From NCBI RefSeq assembly GCF_000203815.1, contig NW_004457695.1:2478054-2542053 (forward strand): a stretch of DNA of 64,000 bases, given 5' to 3'. Position 1 is the stretch's first letter. Every line of letters begins with the position of its first letter. The notes below the pieces were generated by a model, which was not told the origin of the DNA, searched no databases, and was given only the letters and a program-made list of their open reading frames with translations. The DNA is from Cavenderia fasciculata. Its lineage: Eukaryota; Evosea; Eumycetozoa; Acytosteliales; Cavenderiaceae. Below, piece after piece: positions 1-11,840 of the stretch. The position numbers and the translations under genes were made by a program.

Positions 1-749
1 ACGATTTGACGATGGATGTCCATCACCAAGCACTTTCGGCCAAAGCAATTGGAGCTTGGAATCTTCACACTCTATTTGAACGGTTGGATTGGAAGCTGAA
101 CCATTTCCACACAATGTCATCGATTGCTCAATTTGCAGGACGAGAAAGCTTTAGTTACTCTGTTGCCAATGCATTCCTTGACAATTTGGCACAATATCGT
201 CGTAATCTTGGATTGCAAGGCACTTCTATTATCTGGGGATCGATTGGATCGACAGGAAGGGTTGCCATTGACAAGGGATCAAATGAAGGACTTTTGTCTG
301 TTGGTTTCGATATTATGCCTCTTCATAGTGTCTATGGTATTCTTCGTGCATGCTTTATCAATGATCACACTCCATTTACGGTTTTACAATGTACATCATT
401 GTCAATCAACAAATTTGTTTCAGCATCGCCAAACCTCTCTCATCTCTTTTGTCTTATGTCCAATGTCATTCCAAAGAACACCATCCACAATAACCTGTCT
501 GCTTCTCTCCAAGATAATATAGAAAACAAGATTCTAGAATTCATTTCAGAGACCCTGTCAATTGAAAAGCACCTATTAAGCGGTGACACCAAACTCAAAG
601 ACTATGGTGTAGACTCGATGATTTCCATTCAAATTAGAACATGGATTGAAAACGAATTTAAGAAATCCAATTTTCTAAATCAAGCCCAAATATCAAATGG
701 AACAATCAACTCTATCATTGAAACTATAAATCGTAATTTAAAGTCATAA
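1..749 (+). CDS. Polyketide synthase, C-terminal fragment (KR and ACP domains)
   Basis: The frame is open from the left edge (codon frame starts at base 3), so this is the 3' end of a larger gene. Residues about 35-65 look like the end of a ketoreductase domain: the stretch FSYSVANAFLD carries the Y-x-x-x-N arrangement of the PKS KR active site, followed by a helix with QYRRNLG. Near the C terminus the motif DYGVDSMISIQI is the acyl-carrier-protein signature, in which the serine of DSM takes the phosphopantetheine arm. The protein stops about 45 residues after the ACP serine, with no thioesterase and no fused chalcone-synthase domain, so product release must be done elsewhere. Dictyostelids carry many such modular iterative PKS genes; the product of this one cannot be told from the fragment. 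Confidence 0.9.
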   Translation, partial: DLTMDVHHQALSAKAIGAWNLHTLFERLDWKLNHFHTMSSIAQFAGRESFSYSVANAFLDNLAQYRRNLGLQGTSIIWGSIGSTGRVAIDKGSNEGLLSVGFDIMPLHSVYGILRACFINDHTPFTVLQCTSLSINKFVSASPNLSHLFCLMSNVIPKNTIHNNLSASLQDNIENKILEFISETLSIEKHLLSGDTKLKDYGVDSMISIQIRTWIENEFKKSNFLNQAQISNGTINSIIETINRNLKS

Positions 750-778
750 ATAATAAATTCTTTAGATTGTTTGTTTAT

Positions 779-1077
779 TTATAAAACTGGAAACTTTAAT
801 GGATTGTACTTGTGGTGAATTGTTACAGGTTTTCTTCGATATGCACTGCCAATAATATCATTTACCAATTTTAAGATGGTTGTATTTCCTTTTTCTCTTT
901 CTTGTTGATCAAACACTAAAATGTTTGGTGATACATACACATCCGATATCCAAACCGTTGATGAAAACCTTTTGTAAAATAATGATTTGTTGAGTTGAAT
1001 ATAGACTAAAAATTCTTTACAGTTCTTTATCACTTCTTGGATATTATATAATGATCTATTCCAACAAATTATATCAC

Positions 1078-1117
<40 letters not shown>

Positions 1118-3229
1118 TGTATTGATACTATTATTTTGATGGAATAATAGTCTGACACAAAAGTCAATGGTGTTTAAGAGTCGTTGAACGAGATTGGTAA
1201 TGATAGCACCCATAGTGGATCTTTCAGAAGTATACTGTTTGGCAACTCTTTTAAAAATATCCACATTGATACTGACTTTGGCACCTAGTAACCAATATGG
1301 CGAGATGGTTTCAAAGATTTCACGGTCAGAGGTAGACAATGCAGTAAACACTCGATCGATCAAATCCATAGATGAGCAAAGCATTAGTTGTCGGTGGAAT
1401 CTGGTTTGTTGAACGGCTGGATACTGGTGCAAAGGTTTGGTTTGGTCTACCAGATCCACCAACTCGTACAGTGACTGATTAGAATGCTCAAACATTCTTT
1501 CGAGATTGAGTAATGTCAATTTCAACCGACCAACCGACCAAACATACTTTAACATTGCAATATAGTTGTTTATAGTATTTTGACTTGCATCTCTTGTCAA
1601 AATATAGTCTAGTTGATATTGCTCTTTACGATCACAATCAACCTCGGCATGACACTCCAAAACATATTTAAGTATTTCCAATGATACATCATTTTTTAAA
1701 CAACAATTAAATGCATGGTTATAATCAAACTCTACCATATTGTTATTGTATTTGTCAAGTACCAAACCTTTAAAATATTTTAAAGTATCAATATTATTTG
1801 ATTGTACAATTGAACCAAATAACTTTGATTTGATTGGTATTAATATTGGTTGGTTTGATTCTTTGGTTGTTGTTGTTGGTGATCGTGATTGATTTGGTTG
1901 AATAGTAACCTTTTCAGAGTTGAAAAGGATATCTAATAATTTGTTTGATTGTATCTTTGGATGAATTGAATCCACCAACCATTTCCCATCATTATCATTT
2001 GGTGACAGTTTATCCAATACCATTGAAATAGTTCCCAAAACCATTTCTTTTTGTATCTTTTCTTTCTCTTCGATTTGATTTAATATTTTTAAATTCAAAC
2101 ATGAATTTAATGTTTTACAATTAGTTACTTTGTTGTTGATTCTATTCAAAATGAGTTGAATACATTCTTGATTTCCATTCCAAATGGCAAAGTTTAAATG
2201 TGATCCTGTAACGATTGAATTATTACCACCATAATTTGTTAACAAATATTCCAGTAATACCAACTTTGAATATTTAATACATTTAAATATTAAATCATCC
2301 AAATTAAATCGATATAAATTAAATTCCTTTAACATTTGTAATGTTAATATGATTAATTCATCCGTTGATGTAGACGAAGAAGATGAAGTGGATGAAGAAG
2401 AAGAGGATAAAATATTCATATCAAGTCTATACAATTTAATTATATGGTTGATTAGAGTATTACAAATGATTGGATGTCGGAACATTAATTTAGTGAGTTT
2501 TGAACTATAGTTGAATCCCAAGACATTTGGATACTTTTCGTGCAAGATGAATGCCGTTTGGATGATGATTAGGAGTGACTGCATGTTTACTCGGTTGGCT
2601 GATTCTTCTTGATCGCTTAGTGGTCTTGGTTGTCTGCCAGATTTAACGGTTGAAATAATCTTGTATCGGTAATGATAGTTTGATCTTAAAAAGTTCTTGC
2701 ATAGTTTGGGATCAAAGGTGGCGTGGATGGCGAGATACCTCAGTACCAGAGGATTAGCCAATCTTGTTGCAGTGTTCCACAAACTACCATAGCTTTTGGT
2801 GTCGTTGAGATGTGATGGCATAAGCAGGTTGGTGTTTTTGAGAAACAAGTCACCTCGACCGTACCGTACAAAGAGGTCAAGTGAATAGGAGAACTGCAAG
2901 TCGTGTGTAGACATTGGGTTGATAAAGTACTGATAGACGAGTGTTCTTCTATTGTAAGCGTCGCTCACCTCGAAACAACAACCTTGTCTCGCGCCATCTT
3001 GGTGTCTCTTTCTCTGTTGATTGTTTCGACTGATTCGATAGTCCATCATACACGCCACATTAATCCATCTAACCAATTCAAATATCCTTCTCTTAATCAC
3101 TACATTGTTGGTAACTAATTTAAATAGTGTTTCTGTTGATGAACTATTACTATTACTAATCCCACTACTACCGCTAGTCGATGACACTGTATCATAGTCA
3201 CATGATGTTGATGTCATAATGATCATCAT
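779..3229 (-). CDS. Dictyostelid ankyrin-type repeat family protein
   Basis: Single-exon gene of about 816 residues. The open frame extends a few codons upstream without an ATG; the first ATG is at 3229, with further ATGs just inside (MTSTS at 3217). The N-terminal segment (LFKLVTNN, then an IFELV helix) and the spaced segments that describe loss of 'row' and 'column' helices (for example LVLRYLAIHATFD and VLLEYLLTNYGG) match a large dictyostelid-specific family usually annotated as ankyrin repeat-containing proteins. I base this on pattern memory, not on clear consensus ankyrin repeats. An Asn tract lies at about residues 710-730, encoded by the ATT-rich run at 1078-1118, and Ser/Thr tracts occur near residues 285-305. 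No signal peptide or membrane segment is seen. It converges with the PKS gene; only about 30 bp separate the two stops. Molecular role unknown. Confidence 0.75.
1078..1118. repeat. Trinucleotide (ATT) microsatellite, coding
   Basis: About 13 copies of ATT on the plus strand. It encodes the Asn tract of the minus-strand ankyrin-type protein. Confidence 0.9.
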
Positions 3230-4242
3230 TCTCCTTCCTTCCTTCCTTCTCTCTCTCTTTCTATCTGAACAATACAATAAACTTAATATTAATAACTACA
3301 TCTTTCCTCTCCTCCTCGCAGTCGAACAAAGTAACAATATTCAATAATAATAATAATAATCTGAAACCATGGTCGTCGTCCATCTGATCTTTGTGGCGGT
3401 TTGATTTTTTTCTCCAAGGAGATAATATCCAAAGTCCGCCTCTCTCTCTCGTCTATATCAGACATATCTGTATCTACTATTCTCGATTCCTGCACTTGGG
3501 CATCATCTGATCATTCATGGGTGAGCATGATTCCATCTCTCTCTTCTCTCATTAACACATTATTAGTTGAACGACGAAGAGAGTTATGAATGAAATCATG
3601 TTGAATTCTCTTTAATGAAAATTCCCAATAATCGTTATTGCGTTGGTCAGGCAACAATGAATAGACACCATCATGATCATCCAACTGAATCAGCAGATGA
3701 TGTGTTAAAACCCCTAACCGAAGGGTATAAATATCTATTCCAAAAAGCAGTTTTTTGTGAAACTAGAGTTAGCTAAAAGTTAGAAACAAAAAGGAAATCA
3801 ATGCCAACAAATTCATTATGCTCTTTAAAAGCTCTTAACCCATCTCATCTCTCTGTGTATTTAAATAGCCCCTTTTAATAGATATTTATAGAAAGAGAGT
3901 GATCATACACCCAAGCAAACTCTATAGATTGATCTAAATAGAAAAAAGAAAGAACAATCTAGAGAGCACACTCAATTTTATCTGCAGTTTTATATTGAAT
4001 ACCATCCTCTTAATCATCTAGTCGTCGGCCCTAATATCTTTGACTACGAATCAAAATAGGTTTATCCCTCCTTCTCAATCAACATCATATATATATTTTC
4101 ACCAATCATTGTAATCTATCTAATCTATTTGTAACACTTAAACTTTGTAAGTTGGTCGATCTGATCATTGATCGAAAATTGTGAATATTAATATTAGTAT
4201 CTTTTAAATTTAGACTATATACTATCTCTTGTACATACAGAC
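3230..4242. promoter_or_regulatory. Divergent intergenic region, 1.0 kb
   Basis: It lies between the starts of the minus-strand ankyrin-type gene and the plus-strand CLU-LRR gene, so it should hold both promoters. It contains CT-rich stretches near 3230-3260 and 3440-3560, and a TATA-like stretch near 3725-3735 (GGTATAAATATC). A 68-codon minus-strand frame at 3289-3495 is low complexity and not convincing. No RNA gene seen. Confidence 0.4.
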
Positions 4243-5253
4243 ATGTCTCAAAATAATAATAATAACAACAATAACAACAATGAGCATGGAAAGGTATTCT
4301 CATCTGTATTTGCTTATTGGGACACAAAAGATAAAAGAGTGGCTCAATCACAAAGATTAAATGGGTTTATGAGAAGAGCTCCACCACAACAACAACAACA
4401 ACAACAACCAATAAACCAAAATAATAATAACAATAATAATCAACAACCAACACTTTCAGCAACTGTTGTAAATGAAGGAATTGTTGTTGTCCCTCAACAA
4501 CCACAACAACAACAACAAACCTCACAATTAGTTCCTGATCAAGCATCTGCTCCCATTCAAGAACAAGATCAAGTTCAAGAACAAAAACAGCAAGAAGTTG
4601 AAAGTAAAGTTATTGAAATTAAACAAGAACAACAACAACAAGAACTTTTAACAATACCAATAGCTCAATCATCAACTGGATATTTAAATCAATTACCATT
4701 AACATCACCAGATAGTGGCAGTGGTAATGATGATTTATTGGTTGGTGAAGAACCTCTTCGTAGTGGAATCACAACCTCTAGTAGATCAAACTATGATAAT
4801 TTCAATAGTGCTCAACCAGTCGTTAATCCAAATCCAGATGATTCAAACATTGAAGATATGGTAAAGAGAGATTCAGAGTTGTCACAGCAACCAACCCAAT
4901 ACGGATCTGCCTATGGTTCTGCCTATGGATCCGTATATGGTACTGGTTATGGTTATGATACCGGTGACTATACAGACGATGGAGATTTGGGTGACACTTA
5001 TGATCCAAATTTAGAGCGTGACATTTCACAAGAGAAAATGTTATTGTTGGAGATTCTTTGTGAAAGAAACTCACTCTCTTATATTTCAGGAGGAGATCAT
5101 CATCACTTTGATGAAATTCAACAACAAAAACTATTTGCAGAAGAAACATCCGATCTTTTGCATCATCAAAAAAATTTATCTCAAAATATTAGCTCTACAT
5201 TGGCCAATAAGGGTTATTCAACTCCATCAGATGCTGGTCTAATTAGTGATAAC

Positions 5254-5299
<46 letters not shown>

Positions 5300-8200
5300 T
5301 ACCAGAAATTAAATCATCAACCAATTATTATGTAAGTTCAGCTTTACAACAACAAAGTAATAATTATTCTCATCCAAGAGCATTGACTGAAGGTCGTGAA
5401 ACACCATTCCCAACCTCTGATGAAGATGTTCTGACCAGTTGGAATAGTCAATTCCAAAGACTTCAAGAAATGGATGATTGTTTGGAAAAGTTTGAAAAAC
5501 TTTCAAGTTTAGAATCTGATTTTGTTTATGCTGCTGAATCGTATGTTAAATATATATTATATTATATATTATATTATATTAATTAATTGTCATATTATTA
5601 ACACTCTCTTTCTCTCTTTTTCTTTTTCTATTTCTTTTAGATATGGTAGAATTATTATTTCAGAACATTTACTATCAAATGAATTAAAGACAATTAAACC
5701 GGTTAGTGTTGGAGGTATTGCAGGTGGAGAGAAATACATTGTACAAGGTATTTTGTTCAAGTTTGCCGTTGAAAGTGATACCTATGGTTTGTATGGCTCG
5801 GATGAGAATGCTGCCAAGACGGCTGCCCATGAACTCAATGGATGTACAGCCTTTTTGAACTGTGGTATCAAGGGTCTTCATGTACCACTCATGGCCTATA
5901 TTGACTATCGTGGTTTTAGATTGATGGCAATGTCTCTGCTACCAATCACCAAAAAGACTTTGGTCTATGGATCAAGTGATGCCGGTCAAACTGTTCACAC
6001 ATCAAACACCATGTTTAACCATTTGTTCACATCGGCTGCCAAAGTACTCAATCTCAAGCCACACGTTGTCGAAGACTCTACAGGCGGTGAGTTGCGTACC
6101 ATCTATGGTCCCATTGATATTGAAGGTCATGTTGGTACAGACGGACGTTTCTATCTTTTAGATTACGCCCGTCTTGCACCACCCGAGCCACCCGTTCACA
6201 GAGGTGCCTATCTCTACCGTCATATGCGTCTCGAGTTTGTGCGTATCTATGAAAAGGCTCTTTGCAGTGACGCATTCTCTCCCATGACCCCCATTGGCAT
6301 TGAATTGCACAATGCAGAGGCCAACGAGGCCTACACCTTCCTCAACACCACCATTGTCCCCAGAGTGGCCAGACATCTCAACAATATGGACTCTAATCAC
6401 ATCTATGATATCAACTTTGCCAAGTTAATGCACAGCGAAGGTCTCAATATCCGTCTGCTCGGTAGTCTTCGTCGTCTCTCTCCCAAGCTCTCCACCAGAC
6501 ATTTCCTCATGAGAGAAGCAATGACCAGAACACTCAAATGTCTAACAAGAGAATTATTAAGAAGAGAAATGAAGAAAACTCATTTACCTTCTGACTATCC
6601 TTATAGAAGTAAGTAAAAGTAACATAGTATATAGATTATAGTTCCCAATTTATTAATTAATTTTATTTTAGAAATCATATTAAACTTTTTAAATTTAATT
6701 TTTGGAAAGAGTGATGGTACTAAACAATTCTTGAATGATATATTAAAGGTAAAGATGGAAAGAAAGTTTAAGGATCTTTTCAAGAAACCATTGTATACTA
6801 TAGCAGACGATGAAGTGGATGAAGGTGACGATGGATCAAAGGTACTTCAATTTGACTATGAAGTCGAGGAGAATCCATTCGAGTGCTTCTTGGACTCTGG
6901 TGCCTTTAGATTCCAAGTGTTTAAAGAGTATACTCAGTCGATTGGTGTTACCATCTCTTCGCAATGCAAGGATGATTTCAAGAGAAATTCATTTATTACA
7001 TTTGTCGAACCAGATATTTTGGACATGTCGACCAAGATTACTAGACTCAACCTTATTGACTATGCCGATGGTATGGCACTCTACTACAAGTCGATGCTCT
7101 TGGACAAGGAAAATAATGCACGTAACCGTTTGTTGTCCATGTCACGTGGTCGTCTAGAGCAATCCTTGTCGTCAGTCTCGACAAACTATGCCGCCGTCTT
7201 CCAGTTGGGTAATGTCATTCGTTTGATGGCCCGTCTTGAAGATGGATCCCATCGTGCTGAACCCTACAAGTTGGCCGAACGTACCTATGGATCGTTGGAG
7301 AAGCTTCGTGTCGAACAAAACCTACTCTACTTTGCCAAGATCTACAGAGGCAAGACGATTGTTGAAAGAGCCAAGTTTGAAGCCTTCTCGACCGAGACCT
7401 ACCAAAGTTCCATCACAGTCTTTGAAGAGGCCGAGGCACTCACCTCTAACAAGGCAAAGGCCAAGTATTGCAAGGGTAGAGCGTATGCCGCCTGGTTCAA
7501 ACACGACGAAGACGCCAAACAAAACCAAGAAAAGTTTGATAGAATCATCGATACATTCAAATCGGTCTTTGTCGACGAGCCAAATCATGGAAAGGCCTAT
7601 TTGGCACTTGGAGAGACCTATCTGTTGTACCGCGGTTTCCATTCATTGACAGACGATGAAATCTCGGAATTCTACAACAAGGGTCTTTCTATGAACCCAA
7701 GATTGATTAGAAGTCTCAGACCATCGATTAATATCCGTCCATGGATGTTTTTCAATATCTCCAAGACCTCCAAGACCATGAAAGAGTTGGTCACCCAAAA
7801 ACTCAAAGAGTCGGAAATCCTCAAGGTGCCAAGCAGTGTTGAATTGGGTGACGCAGACTTTGACTATTTCTCTGAACTTCAACCCAGAAAAGTTATCTTC
7901 CAGACTGGTAATGAACCATCATCCCGTCACCTTTTAAATTTCTGTCGTCACTTGTCCAAGTTTAATTTCAGAGAGACCACCTTTTATGAAGAGTCCTTTT
8001 CGTTTATGGCAAAGATCTCTACACTCACCTCTATGAATCTCGGTAATACCAAGGGTATCAACGACCGTTGTATCCCAGGTCTCCTCGTCCCCACTCTTCG
8101 CAAGCTCAAGTTGTTTGGCAATGCCGATCTTAACGACGAGTCACTCCAACTCATCTGCGACAAGGTGCCAGACCTCGAAGTACTTGATCTCACCCAATGC

Positions 8201-9013
8201 GCCTTTACCAGCGACGTTATCAAGGAGATTTGCAAGCTCACAAAGCTCATCAAGCTCGGTGTCCCCAAGACTGCCACCTCTGGAATTGTCAAGCAACTCT
8301 TGCTCGCCTTGCCCGCCCTCACTTCACTCGATTTGTTGGAATGCACCAACGTTGCCGATGAATTTTACGGAGTTGCCTTTACTCACTCTGAATCGCTCAA
8401 AAAGGTCAGAGGTGCCGACTCATTCCCATACTTTTTATTCCAGACTCAAGTCTTTAACATTCAAACACCAACACTCCGTCCAGAGTTGAAATGCAACATG
8501 GGTCCAGACAAACACAGTCTATTCTCGATTAATCTCAACGTCTTTGGTGTTGCACCCAATGTCAAAAACATTCAATTCTTCTTTAACCGTGCACACTCTT
8601 TCGTCAAGTTCCGTAGTCACTTGGCCTTGCAATCACGTGCCAACAATGATTTGGTCAAGTTGGCCAGTTTCATGATCTCTGAAAAACCATTCTTTACCGT
8701 CAACATTCAAAAGATTGTCAATCTTCGTGACTTTGCAGTCTCGGACAGAAACTTTAAGGTCCAATTTACTGGAAACATCACCAAGTTTGAACTCATGTTT
8801 AACGATACCAAATACCAAGTAAACTACACCACCCAACCAACCATCCAAGGTCCAGCCTTTACCTGTACACTCCACCAAAACAATGACCCCATCATGATCA
8901 TCTCCAACACCAAGTCTATGAAAATGAGTATAGAAATCACTATCAAGAAACCAATTCTATCTCATATCTTTGCTTTCTTGATGAGTGTTTGTCATCCTTC
9001 TGTAAACAGATAA
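4243..9013 (+). CDS. CLU-domain, TPR and leucine-rich-repeat protein
   Basis: Three exons join in phase: 4243-5540, 5641-6608 and 6672-9013 (introns GTATGT...TTTTAG and GTAAGT...TTTTAG), giving about 1535 residues. Residues 1-350 are low complexity (poly-Asn, poly-Gln, a YGSAYGS repeat). Residues about 400-660 match the CLU domain of clustered-mitochondria proteins: a WNSQFQ start, the DYRGFRL strand, LVYGS, and a late IEGHVGTDGRFYLLDYAR segment like the NDGRHYILD block of CLUH. Residues about 800-1000 are helical and TPR-like (a KAYLALGETYLLYRG unit). Residues about 1200-1310 carry leucine-rich repeats (LTSMNLGN, LRKLKLFGN, LEVLDLTQC, LTSLDLLEC). CLU proteins bind mRNAs for mitochondrial proteins and affect mitochondrial distribution. 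The standard CluA/CLUH does not have LRRs in this position, so this is a CLU paralogue with its own architecture. Function is inferred from the family only. Confidence 0.85.
5251..5298. repeat. AAT microsatellite encoding poly-Asn
   Basis: Run of AAT/AAC codons within exon 1 of the CLU-LRR gene, in frame as Asn. Confidence 0.9.
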
Positions 9014-9117
9014 AAAAAAATCAAATAACAAATAAATAAATATTATATATAAATATCTTAAAACCCCCAATATTTGATTACTTAATAATATCTTGCTATT
9101 TTCTTCAAATTGTTTGA

Positions 9118-9417
9118 TGATTTCCAAAACCCATAACGATCAGACAATGATGATTTTAAACAGTGATGTGTCCGATAATACAGTATATTCTCTTTTGAGG
9201 AAAGGGACGTTATTTGGAAAACAATGAAGACTCCATCATCTAATCTCCAATTGACAACATTTCGTCGATACAAATTAAATAAGCTACAAATAATTAGATA
9301 CCCTTCCTTTTTGGAAATTTTATTTGTGATAAGAAACAGAATGAGACCTTGTGTTGAATACTATATTTTAATATAAAGAATTAATAAAAACATAAATAAT
9401 AACTTGAATGAAATTAA
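9118..9417 (+). repeat. Left arm of a 300-bp inverted repeat
   Basis: The reverse complement of 11841-12140 matches this block at 299 of 300 positions by direct reading; the only difference is at 9137 (C) against 12121. Similarity weakens to about 8 of 10 in the next inner bases (9418-9427 against 11831-11840), then stops. On the minus strand the arm holds an open frame of about 80 codons that includes the motifs RRNVVNWRLDDG and LYYRTHH. The arm starts about 100 bp past the stop of the CLU-LRR gene. Confidence 0.97.
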
Positions 9418-9427
9418 TTTTGAACAG

Positions 9428-9959
9428 TAAACAGCTAAACTTTGCTCAGCAAACAGCTTCCTTTTTATTATTTTTTTTCGAAAAATAATCAACGCCATGT
9501 ATCGAGTTCAAGGATTACCTCCTCACGTTCTACCACGACGGGAGTCATTTGAGGGAACCCGAAGTCAAGGTATTAAAATATATATAATTAAAAGTTAACA
9601 TATATATCTTCAACATTTAGCAAGAGATCTTGTCATCGTTTTTACTAAAGGTATTAAAAATTACTTTTAAGATCACTTTTAGCAAGAAATCGAGGTCATA
9701 ACAGTCGCAAACTATGTCTATCAAAAAATCTAGGATACCAAGTTAAAAGCTACCAATGTAATAATGGTGGTTTGTGTACTTTTAGATTGCTACGGTCAAT
9801 AGATAACGATCTAGAAGCACACAATCCATCATTCTTGTACATTTGGATATTTTTAAAATTAATTTAAAACAAATATCAGAGGGGTATGTATGTACATCCT
9901 TTAGTTTTACTTATAGCTACTTTTGTTCAAAACAGATAATCAAAAAAGAGAAACAAACG
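9428..9959 (+). other. Leader of the VIPAS39-like gene; possible tiny spliced ORF
   Basis: An ATG at 9497 opens a 24-codon frame (MYRVQGLPPHVLPRR...) that reaches a GTATT donor at 9570. Acceptors follow at 9620 and 9682. The short segments after both acceptors begin alike (CAAGAGATC and CAAGAAATC), which suggests a small local duplication. The second apparent intron would be only 32 bp, too short to be likely. This may be an upstream ORF, a gene remnant or noise. The main gene's first solid ATG is at 9960. Confidence 0.25.
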
Positions 9960-11648
9960 ATGGAAGATCGAGAAAGATCACGAACTGATCGATCAACGAA
10001 TGAATCTAATACTACTACTACTACTACTGCTGTTGTGACACCAACCAAGAATGCAATAAGAGGTTTCATATCGGATATATCTGATAAATTGATTGGAGCC
10101 AAAAAAGATGATCTAATTTCTTCACCTTCTCCCAATATTATGTCCCCTCCTACTACCATTAATACAACATCAACAACACCATCACCAACAACAACAACCA
10201 ACTCATTATCATTATCATCAAGTTTGATTACACCCATATCCCCTCCTCCAAATCCTTCTCCTTCTACTGCCCCTCCAATCGACTCTAGAATTCAAGCTAT
10301 CGAGAAACAAACTAAACTACCACGTCCATCAATCTCTGAAAGATCTAAATCTTATGCTAGATTGGATGAAATTCTTCAAAACATAAATGTATCGGCGGTA
10401 GAGACAGACACTGAAGATCCCAATACATTTAATAGTTTAATCTCAGAGGAGGAATCATTCAAATCAGAAGGTTATTCTGCTCTTTCTAGAAATGAATTGC
10501 TTCGAGTACAAAATGAAAGATTAAAGAGTATGCTATTGTTTCTTTAAAAACAAGTTATCATTCTAATCATCAATTGATATGTTTATGTGTAGGTGAAAAT
10601 ATTGATTTAAAGAAACAACTGAATATCATCATTCATGATAATGGTGAACAACATGAAAATACATTATATTTAAAATCGGTGATCCAAGAACAGGATGAAT
10701 TCACCATGAAGCAAGATTCTGTGGTTCAAGAACTAAAAGCAGGATATGTATCGACACTAGAGAAACTCATCAACGATGAGACTAAATTTCAAGAGGATAA
10801 AGAGAAATTGCTAAATGAAAATCAAAGTCTTAGAGATACTATAGATATTTTAGATATAAATGTACATATCTAAAATTAATTAAAATCGTAAAAAGACATC
10901 GATAATCTACAATGATTTATTAACTATAATTATTTATTTTTTGTTTTAGGTAATTGATTTAACAAGAGAATTAAGAAAACAAAAAGATTATTCAATAGAA
11001 GCAGTTGTACATAGATTAAAGAATGGAATCACTCCAAGTGGAATAGAAAGGTTAAAATCAATACAAGAAAAGGAGAAATTAATGGAACAAGTAGCAAAGC
11101 TTTATAGTTTGGATTTTAATGATGATCCACTATTCCAAGTTATCATTTATTTTAGAGTAAATATTATTATATTTTTCAATCATTCCATTTCCTTTAACTA
11201 ATATAAATGGTCATTTACCATTATATATATATATATATAGAATATATTATCATGGAAATTATTTATTAAAATGTTGAGAAACAATTATGATGCATTGGAA
11301 TATTATACTAGTTATTGTAAAAAGTATGAAAAGTTTGAAGACTTGATAAATATCTACAAAACAATTAGGAATCCATTAGAAGAAGGTTTATCAATGGTCA
11401 AACAGGCAACCACTGAATACAAGCACGATACTACATCACAAATGATGATATTAGAGGAAACATCCAAATTCTTTTCCTCTTTTCAACATCTATCTTTTTA
11501 TCAAGAATCTCTTTGTATTTATTTAAATTCTTTAAAGAATGGTGTAAATTTGAGTGTATGTATATTTATAAGATAAAAGATTTATTTATTTTAACCTAAT
11601 ATTTACTTATTATTAAACAAGTTGGATGTAAATTTGATTAAATTGTAA
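9960..11648 (+). CDS. VIPAS39/SPE-39-like protein, apparently lacking its C-terminal part
   Basis: Five exons join in phase: 9960-10527, 10593-10861, 10950-11156, 11241-11555 and a short last exon 11622-11648, giving about 461 residues. Residues 1-150 are Ser/Thr/Pro-rich, residues about 185-280 are coiled coil, and residues about 280-450 are alpha-helical. The segment DDPLFQVIIYFRNIL, then LEYYTSYCKKYEKFEDLI and IRNPLEEGLSMV, lines up by eye with the Vps16-C-type region of animal VIPAS39 (SPE-39), which works with VPS33B in the CHEVI tethering complex on endosomes. In VIPAS39 roughly 150 more residues follow this region; here the frame ends shortly after it. The gene lies exactly between the two 300-bp inverted repeat arms, so a rearrangement may have removed its end. 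The last 9-residue exon is the weakest part of the model. Homology is from memory and moderate. Confidence 0.5.
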
Positions 11649-11840
11649 ACAACAATTTAGATTACAATGTATTATTATTGGAAGAGTCAAATTTTTTAGT
11701 AGCTATATTATAATATTATTATAGGTGTTATCCCATTTCAACCAATAATATATATTATGATATATTACAGAATAAACATTTTCCCTAAACGATTTACTTT
11801 GTCCATAAAATATATGTAACTCTAATCAACCTTTTCAAAG

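Noticed and set aside
3289-3495. 68-codon minus-strand frame ahead of the ankyrin-type gene
   Set aside because: Low-complexity Ile and charged runs, no good donor to link it to the next gene, and it lies where a promoter is expected.
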